From the NCBI GenBank assembly GCA_014238285.1, contig JABABK010000024.1, positions 1-46,392 of the forward strand: a DNA stretch of 46,392 nt. The letters are read 5' to 3'. Positions within the stretch are counted from its first letter, which is position 1; each line of letters begins with the position of its first letter. A program made the translations under genes and the position numbers. Source of the stretch: Hellea sp. (GTDB lineage: Bacteria; Pseudomonadota; Alphaproteobacteria; Caulobacterales; Maricaulaceae). Positions 8,038 to 16,909 of this stretch are shown piece by piece. The notes under the pieces are model-generated. The model did not search any database and was not told where the DNA came from. It was given only the letters and a program-made list of their open reading frames with translations.

Positions 8038-9813
8038 ATGACCGAAGGTTTTGGCAAAAAAACGTCTATTGGCTCAATTGGTGGCATAAAATTTTTCGCT
8101 ATCCTAATTTTTCTGGCGTATTTAGCTTACTCAATCACCTTTGTTTCTGGCACGTCTTCGATGACCATCAGAAAAGATTATTGGCGGCATTACGATCGCA
8201 TTCTTTTACCGTTTCAAGAAAATCTAGAAAGTTGGCAAATTCTGTGGGTTAATCACCATCACAATCCGCTTTTACACATTCATCAACTCGTCAATGAAAA
8301 ACTATTCTCGCAAAACTTGATTATTGATGATTGGTGGATGTTTACGTTGCAGGCAGGCATGGCTTTGTCTTTAGTCTTTTTGTTTCTACGCCGAGTGGAC
8401 TTCAGCCAGTTTCTTGAGACAAAATCTGGGGCAAAATTCGTCGGACTGTCGACCATTGCGCTAACGATCTATCTTATCATTGCCATTCATATGGGCGGAC
8501 GTGAAATCGGTTTTTACTCAGCGCCACTGGAGTCTTTTCAAAACTACTCACATGCCTTGGCGCTACTATTGATCGCTTTTATCAGCCGCGTTTCCAAAAA
8601 CATCAGTAAATCGAACATGATGATAGTTTTTCTGCTCTCGCTGTTACTTCTATTCAGTCATTTCAGTTATGGAATTATATATATCGCTGCAATCGTTGTG
8701 ACATGGATCGCAATTGCTACGAAAAACCGCGATGCGAAAATCGTCCGGCTTGCTGTAATCCCTTTAGGAGCGGCCGTTTTTTATTCGGCCCTATTATTTC
8801 TTGTAATTTTGGATCCACAAAAAAGCACCGGAGAAGGCGGCATGATTGGCCGTGCTTTTGCCTTATTACCGCACGTGCATGATACGATTTGGACATTTGG
8901 CGACGTCACGTCCAAAGCCCTTTTTGGCAAGTTTTATGCCAGCTCTACAAGTTTTAAGTCACTCATCATTATAGCCAACCTTATTATTGTTATCGCGAGC
9001 CTTCTTATCGGTCTGTTTGGCGGACGAAAATACGCCGTTGGAACACCTTTGACTATTTTTGGTATATTATTCGCCCTCGCCACCCTGACTGCCAGAGAGC
9101 ATTCAACCATATTGGCCCCCAGAATATCCGGCAATTTTGAAGTCATGTGGGCGGGCTGCATAGTAAACATTGGAATATTTTTGATGCAACCGAAAGGCAG
9201 TGGAAACGCCAGAAAAGCAATATCAAGCTTCATGGCCATATGGCTCGTAGCTGCCGCAATTTTATTGTCTGTCTATGCTTATACCCAAAGAAAATTGGTG
9301 GAGGCGACAAAGTCGCAAATCGCCAGTACAGAATTAGCTCTATTCATGACCAGCCTACCTGAAAACACGATCTTAGACTTGGTTCGTCCTAAAAACAAAG
9401 ATGTTCTGGAGCATTTACAGAAAAATGAACTTAACGTTTTTTCAAATGCTGGGCGATCACGCGCTGGAATTCAAAGACATATGCAAGGTAGGGAAATTTG
9501 TTCCGCGCCTACAAAAGATAATCTGCACTTAACCGACAAAACCTATACTATCGACAAGATAACGGCGGTCGTGCCCGTCCCGCAATGTATAGTTCTGGAA
9601 GATACTAAAGGGGCAAGAGCTCTGCGAATTGAAACCCTTGCCAACAAATATGATGTTGGAGCGCTGCACGTTAGAGAAGTCGGCCATCCCGTTACAAAAT
9701 TTACCGTCGCAAAAGGAAATCAGGTGTTTTACATACCGTTGATTTCAGACTCGAAAATTGATCTATGTGTCCGAAAACCACTTAAAACCGTTACAGTCAC
9801 ATATTGTAATTAG
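8038..9813 (+). CDS. Multi-pass membrane protein, probable GT-C glycosyltransferase (module 1)
   Basis: I do not recognise a named family. The 591-residue product has one helix at about 20-40, then a periplasmic loop with acidic and aromatic residues (KDYWRHYDRILLPFQ, followed by WVNHHHNPLLHIH), then a long series of hydrophobic helices to about residue 410 and a soluble C-terminal domain of about 170 residues. An acidic first loop followed by many helices and a periplasmic C-terminal domain is the GT-C plan (enzymes using polyprenyl-phosphate sugars). It follows the GtrB-like and sulfotransferase genes directly. I chose ATG 8038, right after the upstream stop; ATG 8023 in frame is also possible. 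Confidence 0.65.
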   Translation: MTEGFGKKTSIGSIGGIKFFAILIFLAYLAYSITFVSGTSSMTIRKDYWRHYDRILLPFQENLESWQILWVNHHHNPLLHIHQLVNEKLFSQNLIIDDWWMFTLQAGMALSLVFLFLRRVDFSQFLETKSGAKFVGLSTIALTIYLIIAIHMGGREIGFYSAPLESFQNYSHALALLLIAFISRVSKNISKSNMMIVFLLSLLLLFSHFSYGIIYIAAIVVTWIAIATKNRDAKIVRLAVIPLGAAVFYSALLFLVILDPQKSTGEGGMIGRAFALLPHVHDTIWTFGDVTSKALFGKFYASSTSFKSLIIIANLIIVIASLLIGLFGGRKYAVGTPLTIFGILFALATLTAREHSTILAPRISGNFEVMWAGCIVNIGIFLMQPKGSGNARKAISSFMAIWLVAAAILLSVYAYTQRKLVEATKSQIASTELALFMTSLPENTILDLVRPKNKDVLEHLQKNELNVFSNAGRSRAGIQRHMQGREICSAPTKDNLHLTDKTYTIDKITAVVPVPQCIVLEDTKGARALRIETLANKYDVGALHVREVGHPVTKFTVAKGNQVFYIPLISDSKIDLCVRKPLKTVTVTYCN

Positions 9814-9817
9814 TTTT

Positions 9818-10144
9818 TTAAAGAGAGTTATACAGGTAAAGTATCGTCCCGATCGTTATCAAGCTCAATCCGATGATATGATGTTTTGTGATTTTTTCTT
9901 TGATAAATATCTTAGCGCCAATCGTCGTTAAAATCGGCACCATAGCGGTACAAAGATAAACTTGGGCAATCGTCAATTCCCTCAGAGCTAAGAAACTAAA
10001 ACACGGAATGAGCACAAATGTAATCGCCGTTAGAATGAGAAATTGCAGCCGGCCATTTAGAGCGTAGATCTTATAGAAAACATGCCCAATAGCCGTCAGC
10101 AAAATCGCTGCCGCTGTAAAAATCCATGGCATAAAAACGCTCAT
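9818..10144 (-). CDS. Small four-helix EamA/SMR-type transporter subunit (ArnE/ArnF-like, second of pair)
   Basis: A 108-residue protein with four membrane helices in the small-multidrug-resistance arrangement: a first helix with TAAAILLTAIGHVFYK, then LAL-RELTIAQVYLCTAMVPI and the typical end FIKEKITKHHIIGLSLITIG. This matches ArnE/ArnF, the paired subunits that flip undecaprenyl-phosphate-aminoarabinose. Its start overlaps the preceding paralogous gene by four bases (ATGA), so a heterodimer is likely. It is the last gene of a four-gene operon with a GtrB-like enzyme and a sulfotransferase. The lipid-linked sugar is unknown, and drug export is a less likely alternative. Confidence 0.8.
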   Translation of the reverse strand: MSVFMPWIFTAAAILLTAIGHVFYKIYALNGRLQFLILTAITFVLIPCFSFLALRELTIAQVYLCTAMVPILTTIGAKIFIKEKITKHHIIGLSLITIGTILYLYNSL

Positions 10145-10515
10145 GACTTTTTATCTTGAACGAATATACCAAACCAAACCACGCCCAAGGTAATAATGCC
10201 TATCCCAAGCCATTGTACCGGCTCAATATGCTCACCTTTAAACGTTGATAATATAGCCACTAACGGAAAGAACATCGCCGTTAAGGGGTAGGACTTTGAT
10301 AAATCAATGCGGCGATGCATCCAGCCCCAGAGCAGAAAACGCCCAATGTTTATCGCAATAACGAGGCCTAAGAAAAACAAAGCAGCGATAGACATTAACG
10401 GCAAGCTCGTTGCCGTTTTCAATATCCATGCGCCGAGTAAATTTAGCGATACGACAAAGAATACGGCGCCGATCGAAACAAAAGACAATTTCGCTGGTTT
10501 AGAGTTTACGTCCAT
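10141..10515 (-). CDS. Small four-helix EamA/SMR-type transporter subunit (ArnE/ArnF-like, first of pair)
   Basis: A 124-residue, four-helix membrane protein related to the one that follows it. The segment MHRRIDLSKSYPLTAMFFPL and the later FKGEHIEPVQWLGIGIITLGV are the family's loop and fourth-helix patterns. Paired small subunits next to a polyprenyl-phosphate sugar synthase are the ArnE-ArnF arrangement, so transbilayer movement of a charged lipid carrier is the best guess. It overlaps the upstream sulfotransferase gene by ten bases and the second subunit by four, indicating tight coupling. Confidence 0.8.
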   Translation of the reverse strand: MDVNSKPAKLSFVSIGAVFFVVSLNLLGAWILKTATSLPLMSIAALFFLGLVIAINIGRFLLWGWMHRRIDLSKSYPLTAMFFPLVAILSTFKGEHIEPVQWLGIGIITLGVVWFGIFVQDKKS

Positions 10516-11273
10516 ACGGATAAGTCCAATCCACAGAGATCAGCAAGCGCTTCATTTTTGTTTGCGAAATATTCTTCAAGCCGCCCGCGAGTCGTTATGG
10601 ATAAAACATCAGTTTCATCCTTTGCACTCGCATTAATAGTCTCGCCCAATATATCCGGTACAAAAACGTCGTCTACGCCGAGAAACTGGTAAATAGATTT
10701 TACAGTTTCCGAATTGCCCGTCAGTCGTTCCTTTATGAGAACTTTTATTTGGCCGCGATCAAAGATTTCAAAATAGGGTTTTAAGTGATCAGCATAGCCG
10801 CTGCGAGATAAGTAAGCTTGGGGTGACACTGATATACCAGCGCGTTTTTGTGACACAACTTGATCCGGCGCGTCGATCTCTCGTAAAATCGCCTGCTCTG
10901 TTGAGGCCGCTTCAAACCCATGCATTCGAGAAAAACTAATGTTGGATATGGCGCGTTCAATCGGCTGGCGTAGCAGAAATATCAGCCGGATGTCTGGTAA
11001 CATGTTCTTTATGCGCTGCGCCGCAATCTCATGTTCAATATAGGACGTGCTTTTTTCGCCTAACAGTTTCCCAGCCTTGTCATCGATATGATCAAAGTAC
11101 CGCGATATATATCCGGTATAGCCTTCATCATATTCTTCTGGTTTTAAAAAAAACTTTGGCTCAGGCCGAACAGGTTTAGCTTGCTCGATTTCCGGGTGTG
11201 CATCTAGTATACGCGTTAAGTAAGTTGTCGCTGATCGCTGCGCACCGCCAATGATGAAATGCCTATTGATCAT
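10506..11273 (-). CDS. Sulfotransferase family protein (module 2)
   Basis: A 255-residue sulfotransferase-domain protein. FIIGGAQRSATTYLTRILDA near the N-terminus is the PAPS 5'-phosphosulfate loop, PKFFL follows as in NodH- and heparan-type enzymes, and IFLLRQPIERAISNISFSR is the 3'-phosphate-binding region with Arg and Ser. The ATG at 11273 overlaps the stop of the GtrB-like gene by eleven bases; longer in-frame starts would sit deep inside that gene. It overlaps the transporter subunit downstream by ten bases. Sulfate transfer to a lipid-linked or nucleotide-linked sugar is inferred from the operon. Confidence 0.85.
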   Translation of the reverse strand: MINRHFIIGGAQRSATTYLTRILDAHPEIEQAKPVRPEPKFFLKPEEYDEGYTGYISRYFDHIDDKAGKLLGEKSTSYIEHEIAAQRIKNMLPDIRLIFLLRQPIERAISNISFSRMHGFEAASTEQAILREIDAPDQVVSQKRAGISVSPQAYLSRSGYADHLKPYFEIFDRGQIKVLIKERLTGNSETVKSIYQFLGVDDVFVPDILGETINASAKDETDVLSITTRGRLEEYFANKNEALADLCGLDLSVWT

Positions 11274-12261
11274 CTTCGTGGCCAACCACTTCATTGATAA
11301 AGAAATGGCGCTCCATGCGAACCTGGCGCGAGATAACAGATAAATATTCGCCGATGATCGACAACAATAAAAACAGCACGGCATTTGATAAAGATATAAC
11401 CAGCATCAGTGACGTCCAACCATTGCCCGTGTTTCCAAGCACGAGCGCTCGAATAACCATAAATGCAGCAACCAGAAGGCTGAAAAATGAAATAACAAAT
11501 CCCATGGTTACTAAAACACGGACTGGCAAATTCGAATAATTAAACATGATCGACCAAGCGAGTTTGACAAGACGTTTCATATTATAATTGGACTGCCCTA
11601 TTTCTCGCTTCGCGTGATTGACTTCAACATTGGTCTGGCGTGATGAAAACATCATCGCCATGCCGGATGTGTAGGGATAGTGATTTCTATATTCGATGAT
11701 CCTATCAATGACTGGTCGCGCGATCAGGCGAAAATTAGTATGTTTGAAATCATCAGGGGCTGGAAATATATTTTTATTTAGAGATTGCATCAATCCCGAA
11801 CCTAGTCGTCGATGAGCCGCATGTTTCTTTTGTCCAAAAGTCCCAACAACCAGATCAAATCCTTCATGAAATTTTCCAGCTAGTTTTTCAATTTCTTCTG
11901 GCGGGTTCTGTAAATCATCATCCATTGTGATAACGCAGTCACCTTTGGTATATTGGAAACCCACAATATTAGCCGTATGTTGTCCAAAATTCTTACCCAT
12001 ATTTATCGCAATAATACGGGCATCACCCTGCGCTCTTTGCCGGATGATTTCCCAAGATCCATCTGGCGAATTATCGTTGACAAGAACCACTTCGAAATTC
12101 CAGGCTTTGCTTTCAAAAAACGCAATCACGCGATCGATGGTCATGCTGACCACGCCTTCGCTATTATAAACGGGTATCACCACGCTATAGAGCGTGGCTT
12201 TACGCGGAGCGCTCGTCTTGGTCTTTGATTTTTTAGTCGTCTTAGGCAAAATGGCCCCCAC
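11263..12261 (-). CDS. Polyprenyl-phosphate sugar synthase, GT2 (module 2)
   Basis: A 332-residue GT2 enzyme with the GtrB/DPM1 layout. After a basic N-terminal tail of about 24 residues come YSVVIPVYNSEG, VLVNDNSPDGSW, NMGKNFGQHTANI and the metal-binding DDDLQNPP (114-121). REIGQSNYNMKRL precedes two C-terminal membrane helices. It should charge polyprenyl phosphate with a sugar at the inner face of the membrane. It is the first gene of a minus-strand operon with a sulfotransferase and an ArnE/F-like pair, all overlapping. The sequence differs clearly from the other two GT2 enzymes here, so it may use another sugar. Confidence 0.93.
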   Translation of the reverse strand: MGAILPKTTKKSKTKTSAPRKATLYSVVIPVYNSEGVVSMTIDRVIAFFESKAWNFEVVLVNDNSPDGSWEIIRQRAQGDARIIAINMGKNFGQHTANIVGFQYTKGDCVITMDDDLQNPPEEIEKLAGKFHEGFDLVVGTFGQKKHAAHRRLGSGLMQSLNKNIFPAPDDFKHTNFRLIARPVIDRIIEYRNHYPYTSGMAMMFSSRQTNVEVNHAKREIGQSNYNMKRLVKLAWSIMFNYSNLPVRVLVTMGFVISFFSLLVAAFMVIRALVLGNTGNGWTSLMLVISLSNAVLFLLLSIIGEYLSVISRQVRMERHFFINEVVGHEDDQ

Positions 12262-12416
12262 TAGTAATCATCGGCTGCATAAATCAGTTTTCAACGATAT
12301 TGTAAAGTCCAGCGCACCGCAAAACTATTTTCATAGGTTAGAATCACGCTTTACAGCATTCATACAGAACGATACACGCTCAAATAAAACTATAAGTGCC
12401 AAAATTCACAAGAGCC
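12262..12416. promoter_or_regulatory. Divergent promoter region between the module 2 operon and the WecE-like gene
   Basis: These 155 AT-rich bases separate the GT2 start on the minus strand from the aminotransferase start on the plus strand. Both transcripts must begin in or near here. No operator palindrome or firm promoter hexamers stand out to me. Confidence 0.4.
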
Positions 12417-13559
12417 ATGAAAATGTCAAAAATACCCTTTAACAAATGCGTCAATGCCGGAAACGAATTAGACTATGTCACGGATGTCGTTTCGACAGGC
12501 CGTTTTGGCGTTGACGGCACCTATAAATCTCGCTGTGAAACCTGGTTGAAAGATCACTATGATGCCACAGATGCGATTTTAACGCAGTCTTGTACAGATG
12601 CACTCGAAATGGCAGCCATGCTCGCCAATATAGGCCCTGGAGATGAAGTTATCATGCCATCTTTTACATTTTCCTCTACCGCAAACGCCTTTGCGCTACG
12701 CGGCGCAACGCTCGTTTTTACCGATATTGATCCCGTAACGCTTAACCTTGATCCAAAAGAAGTTGCAAAAGCCGTTACCGATAAAACCAAAGTCATCGTT
12801 CCGGTCGATTACGCAGGTCATCCTTGTGATATGGTGGCCCTTAGAGAAATAGCCGATAATGCCCCTCAGGATATTATGATCGCTGAAGATGCCGCTCAAG
12901 CCCTTATGGCGTCGGAAAATGGTCGTCCTGTCGGTGTTCATGCCGATGTTTCGACCCTCAGTTTTCACAACACTAAAAACATTGCTTGCGGCGAAGGCGG
13001 CGCTCTGATCATCAATAATGAAATCTATAAAAAACGCTCATATATTTTGTCAGAAAAAGGCACAAACCGTAAAGCCTTCTTTTTAGGGGAGATTGACAAA
13101 TATAGCTGGGTCGACATTGGAACATCCGCTGTTCCGAGTGAAATGACGTCAGCTTATCTTCTAGGCCAATTAGAAAAGGCTGACGAGATCACCCTATCGC
13201 GCCGCAAGGCTTGGGATATATATTATGATGCTTTCGCTAAGCTTGAAAGCCGCGGTGTTGCCCGGCGACCTGTCGTCAATAATTCAGTTTATAACAACGC
13301 CCATATGTTTTACCTGCTGCTAGAGAGCAATGAGCTTCGCAACAAACTCATCCGTGAACTCAGAGATCGTAATATAAGCGCACCGTTTCACTATATTCCG
13401 CTGCACAGCGCTCCAGCTGGATTAAAGCTTGGACGTGCGACCGGGAATATGGCTGTAACCGACAAAGTTTCGTCAACCCTTATACGCATGCCAATGTGGA
13501 ACGGCGTGGATCAGATCGCAGGACAGGTTATCGACGCCGTTTTAGAAATTCTGGATTGA
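12417..13559 (+). CDS. DegT/DnrJ/EryC1-family sugar aminotransferase, WecE-like
   Basis: A PLP enzyme of 380 residues that closely resembles WecE/RffA, the dTDP-4-amino-4,6-dideoxygalactose transaminase: SKIPFNKCVNAGNELDYV, GDEVIMPSFTFSSTANAF, the FHNTKN loop, EKGTNRKAFFLGEIDKYSW and APFHYIPLHSAPAG all follow the WecE pattern. Lys187 in FHNTKN should form the internal aldimine, and AEDAAQ holds the PLP-binding Asp. It would make a 4-amino-dideoxysugar nucleotide for the glycan pathway. ATG 12417 was chosen; GTG 12396 and ATG 12423 are alternatives. Its 3' end overlaps the convergent membrane-protein gene by 32 bases. No RmlA/RmlB-type precursor enzymes are in the window. Confidence 0.92.
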   Translation: MKMSKIPFNKCVNAGNELDYVTDVVSTGRFGVDGTYKSRCETWLKDHYDATDAILTQSCTDALEMAAMLANIGPGDEVIMPSFTFSSTANAFALRGATLVFTDIDPVTLNLDPKEVAKAVTDKTKVIVPVDYAGHPCDMVALREIADNAPQDIMIAEDAAQALMASENGRPVGVHADVSTLSFHNTKNIACGEGGALIINNEIYKKRSYILSEKGTNRKAFFLGEIDKYSWVDIGTSAVPSEMTSAYLLGQLEKADEITLSRRKAWDIYYDAFAKLESRGVARRPVVNNSVYNNAHMFYLLLESNELRNKLIRELRDRNISAPFHYIPLHSAPAGLKLGRATGNMAVTDKVSSTLIRMPMWNGVDQIAGQVIDAVLEILD

Positions 13560-14931
13560 ACTCGGTAACTGTTTGAGAAATATTGTGCTTGTCCATCAGT
13601 TTTAAAATTTTCGAACATCTTTCGGCGCTCATACGGCATTCCATTTTGTAAAAGTCTTTTCGAGTAGGGCTCTCAGTATTTCTATTAGTGAACAGGTTGT
13701 TTTCTAAACCAACTTGAAATTTTTGACTCAATCGCCTTTTATCAAGACTTTTGTGCATATTGTGCATAAGTCCAAAACAAATAATTCCGCCCAATAGAAT
13801 TGCTATTATGGAGCGGAAACCAACTCGTTTCGATTTAGTTTTCCCTAAAATGCTGGTAAAAAATAGATAGATCAATCCCACCGCTCCGAGTGATAATTCG
13901 AAATTGTGTCGATGAAAATAATAACTACCGGAAGTATATCGCGAGATGGAGACCAGCAAAACAGCCGCCAATGAAAAATATACCAGAAACAACGCTGTCC
14001 ACAATTGAATATCAAGTTTTCTTCGCGTTAAAGCGTAAACAGAAAACCCTGCCGCGGACAGCAAATAAATGCCGCCAACCAAACTGTTTAATCCGTCACT
14101 TCGAGCTAAATTCACATCGAACATAGCCAGATTGGCATTGCCGAGCTTCATGATATAATATTTCCCGAGCGCGATAACATCGAGCCCTTTGGCTTCTACG
14201 CCGGTATCTTCAGACCCAGGAAGATAGATAATAACCATAGCTATCAAAATGATGATGAAGCACAGATGCTTGCGAAGCTGTATTCCGCCACCATTTAAGA
14301 CTTGAACAATGCCATGCATTAAAATCATTGCGATAATACTTGTGACGGCTGCCATGCCCCAACCGCGCCCAAAAAGCAGAATGGTTATTGAGGCAAGCAA
14401 AGTATACAAAAATAAATTCAGAAAAAGACGTGGTGTCTTTTTCTCGCTTAAAGAATGAAATGTATAAATTGATAACGCAAGAAAACCAGCAAAATTCAAT
14501 AGACGCATAGATATTAGGGAATAAGTACTCAATTGCATTGTTTGAGCATTGAAAAGAACTAGAGCGAAAACAATCGCGGCCAGTATTTTCCACTTCCCTA
14601 TGAAACTCTTGGTGAACGTAGAAACCATAAAAATAGACGCTACCGTAAAAGCGAAAAATGCCACCATTATTTCAACTTTTGGCGAAAATCCAAACCAATA
14701 TACATTGAGGAAAAAGAGCAATTTATAACCTGGAAATCGGTGTCCGCCCTTTGGATCCCACAAATCTTGTAAGGCATACTTACCATTTATGAACTTTTCA
14801 TAGGGGAGGATCAAATGATATTGGTCTCCTCTCAAAACTTCAGGATCAACATAAAATATAAACCCGAGCCAAATTGACAGCAGAACAATGATTGGCAAAA
14901 GAACAGGCCAATTATTTCGAAAAAAACTCAT
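13528..14931 (-). CDS. Multi-pass membrane protein, probable GT-C glycosyltransferase (module 2)
   Basis: A 467-residue protein of no named family that I recognise. The first helix (about 9-28) is followed by a periplasmic loop with RGDQYHLILPYEKF and LWDPKGGHRFPGYKLLFF, then about nine to ten hydrophobic helices and a short soluble tail. The order 'acidic and aromatic residues, LILPxE/Q, LW, H, P' resembles the first loop of the protein at 8038-9813, suggesting a shared GT-C fold with the acidic residue as catalytic base. Its 3' end overlaps the convergent aminotransferase by 32 bases. Base composition is AT-rich. Confidence 0.6.
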   Translation of the reverse strand: MSFFRNNWPVLLPIIVLLSIWLGFIFYVDPEVLRGDQYHLILPYEKFINGKYALQDLWDPKGGHRFPGYKLLFFLNVYWFGFSPKVEIMVAFFAFTVASIFMVSTFTKSFIGKWKILAAIVFALVLFNAQTMQLSTYSLISMRLLNFAGFLALSIYTFHSLSEKKTPRLFLNLFLYTLLASITILLFGRGWGMAAVTSIIAMILMHGIVQVLNGGGIQLRKHLCFIIILIAMVIIYLPGSEDTGVEAKGLDVIALGKYYIMKLGNANLAMFDVNLARSDGLNSLVGGIYLLSAAGFSVYALTRRKLDIQLWTALFLVYFSLAAVLLVSISRYTSGSYYFHRHNFELSLGAVGLIYLFFTSILGKTKSKRVGFRSIIAILLGGIICFGLMHNMHKSLDKRRLSQKFQVGLENNLFTNRNTESPTRKDFYKMECRMSAERCSKILKLMDKHNISQTVTEFNPEFLKRRR

Positions 14932-15109
14932 GAATTAATGCTCATTTTTCACTTTATTTGCGTAAGATTGCAACTCGGACATCTCTGCTTCTATTACGCT
15001 TTTTCTTGGCTACAAAGGGTTGTTTGCCCAAAATCAGCCAAAATTAATTCTTGGTTATTGCATTTTACCACCTATAAACGCGACTGTTCTTCACTGTATT
15101 GAGCTTCAC
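14932..15109. promoter_or_regulatory. Divergent region between two membrane-protein genes
   Basis: This 178-base AT-rich gap lies between the divergent starts of two probable GT-C genes and should hold both promoters. An in-frame upstream start for the plus-strand gene at 15020 exists, but its extension is not hydrophobic or conserved-looking. No palindrome stands out. Confidence 0.35.
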
Positions 15110-16807
15110 ATGCAAAATAAGGCCGCTTCATTACTAAAGTCTATCCCATATCCGATCACTGGCAAGACTCATTTAGCCGCCTCAAACGCTTGGTATATGT
15201 TGTTACTCAATTTCGTAATTTGTATCTATTTGGCCAATATTTTGGGTATAAATTATTCGCCAATTAATGACGCTTGGCCTGCATATGTAGCAACAGATCA
15301 AGGGCGGCATACCTTGGATGCATATTTGTACAGAATCAAAACCTTCGGAATACAGTCTCGTTTTTTTCGCTATATCCCAATGCTGATTTCATCATATGTG
15401 ACCTATGAAGGCTTCCTTGCCACTAAAGCCTTCTTCTTCACACTCAACCTTCTCACGGGTTTAGGTGTTTACTTATTAGCTTCAGTATTTTTCCCATCTA
15501 AAAGACTTTTTGCCGCCATATGCGCGCTATTTTATTATTACCATTCCTTTGATGGGACTTTATTTTGGTTGGGAGCCCCCGGGGCAAACATCTCATTATT
15601 TGCAGCGGTTTACTCCCTGTATTTTTTCCAGCGCTCATTGAACGAATTATCCTATCGCCGATTAATTTATGCTTGCGGTTTTATATTTTTAGGCTGTCTG
15701 TCTTATGAGGGCCCCATCATTATTTGGTCGGCGTTTATCGGGCTCTTGGGAATTCTATGGATATATAATTGGAAAACCAGAGGGCTGTTTTTCCTAATCT
15801 ATATCGTGTGTTTCATTCTCGCCATCATTCCCGTTGTCGCTGATACTTTGAACGGGACTGGAAGGGCCGTAAAGGTTGTCGATTTTCAATTCGAAACAAT
15901 CACAAGCAATTTTGCAACAATGTTTGGGTATCTTTTTGTGAAAACGCCGATTTCACTTGCAACACTCAATATTAAATATTTGCTTGGCTCTACAATTATC
16001 GCAGCTCTATCCTTTCTTACGCTGAGGTTATTACCCCGAAACAAATCTAACGAACTACCTAACTCTGAAACGAAGATATCACTTTCCGAATTAATGTTCT
16101 TATCTGCAATCGGCCTTGGTCTCATAATCGCGGGATTTTTGGCCTATTCCGTTACCAATTTACCAATCAGCGGAAACCGGGTGCTTCTCTTTTCTAGAGC
16201 CGGATTTGTCTTAATGCTTATAAGCCTTGCAGCCTTTATTTTAGGGAAGTTATTTAAATCTCAAAAATCGTATAAAGCTGCATTATCGACGTTTGGAGCT
16301 CTTATTGTTTTCTTGACAATTCAGGACAAAGCCTTCGTCGCTCAAAAATATCATGACGAATCTTTCAAAGTCAGAAAGTTCTTGGCAGAATTAGTTGAAA
16401 CAGTTCCAGCCTATAAAAAGGGTAGCGTTTTCTTGTTCCATCTCCCCCCAAATTATTTCTCCGGAAAGGCAAGCATGATCCACGTTAGACCTAAGTCGGC
16501 GGTCCAATATGTTTATAAAGATTATAAGACCAACGCTATATCTGTTTCAGATTACGCGCTCTCAAGGTTTGGGATGGAAGAGGAAGACGGGGAACTTAAT
16601 ATTCGCGGACGTTACTTGCCAACAGACAAGGTAATTGCTTTAAAATACGATCCAGAAACTGGGTTTTCTCCGCTAAAGGAATTGACATGGAGCCAAAAAA
16701 TAAATGGCGAGAAAATAAAAAAATCAATTACTCTATCAAACACACAAAATACGGTGGAGCGAGAACTAACAGCACGCCAAAAATGGTTTGTCGAACATCA
16801 AAACTAA
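15110..16807 (+). CDS. Multi-pass membrane protein, probable GtrC/GT-C-type glycosyltransferase
   Basis: A 565-residue membrane protein without a name I recognise. A first helix (about 25-45) is followed by GINYSPINDAWPAYVATDQGR, with an early Asp after helix 1 as in GT-C and serotype-converting GtrC-type enzymes, then YLYRIKTFGIQSRFFRYIP, about ten further helices and a soluble C-terminal domain of roughly 150 residues. It would use a polyprenyl-linked sugar on the periplasmic side; this is inferred from topology and context. ATG 15110 was preferred to 15020 because it leaves a short N-terminus before the first helix. It converges on the acyltransferase gene. Confidence 0.6.
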   Translation: MQNKAASLLKSIPYPITGKTHLAASNAWYMLLLNFVICIYLANILGINYSPINDAWPAYVATDQGRHTLDAYLYRIKTFGIQSRFFRYIPMLISSYVTYEGFLATKAFFFTLNLLTGLGVYLLASVFFPSKRLFAAICALFYYYHSFDGTLFWLGAPGANISLFAAVYSLYFFQRSLNELSYRRLIYACGFIFLGCLSYEGPIIIWSAFIGLLGILWIYNWKTRGLFFLIYIVCFILAIIPVVADTLNGTGRAVKVVDFQFETITSNFATMFGYLFVKTPISLATLNIKYLLGSTIIAALSFLTLRLLPRNKSNELPNSETKISLSELMFLSAIGLGLIIAGFLAYSVTNLPISGNRVLLFSRAGFVLMLISLAAFILGKLFKSQKSYKAALSTFGALIVFLTIQDKAFVAQKYHDESFKVRKFLAELVETVPAYKKGSVFLFHLPPNYFSGKASMIHVRPKSAVQYVYKDYKTNAISVSDYALSRFGMEEEDGELNIRGRYLPTDKVIALKYDPETGFSPLKELTWSQKINGEKIKKSITLSNTQNTVERELTARQKWFVEHQN

Positions 16808-16909
16808 TTATCCAAAACAATTTTGAACGACCCGACAGACAATGCCGAGCACAGTTTTCTTAAAGCAGTTCAAGCGAAATTACTTTCGAGTCCAATTTTC
16901 TACTTCACT

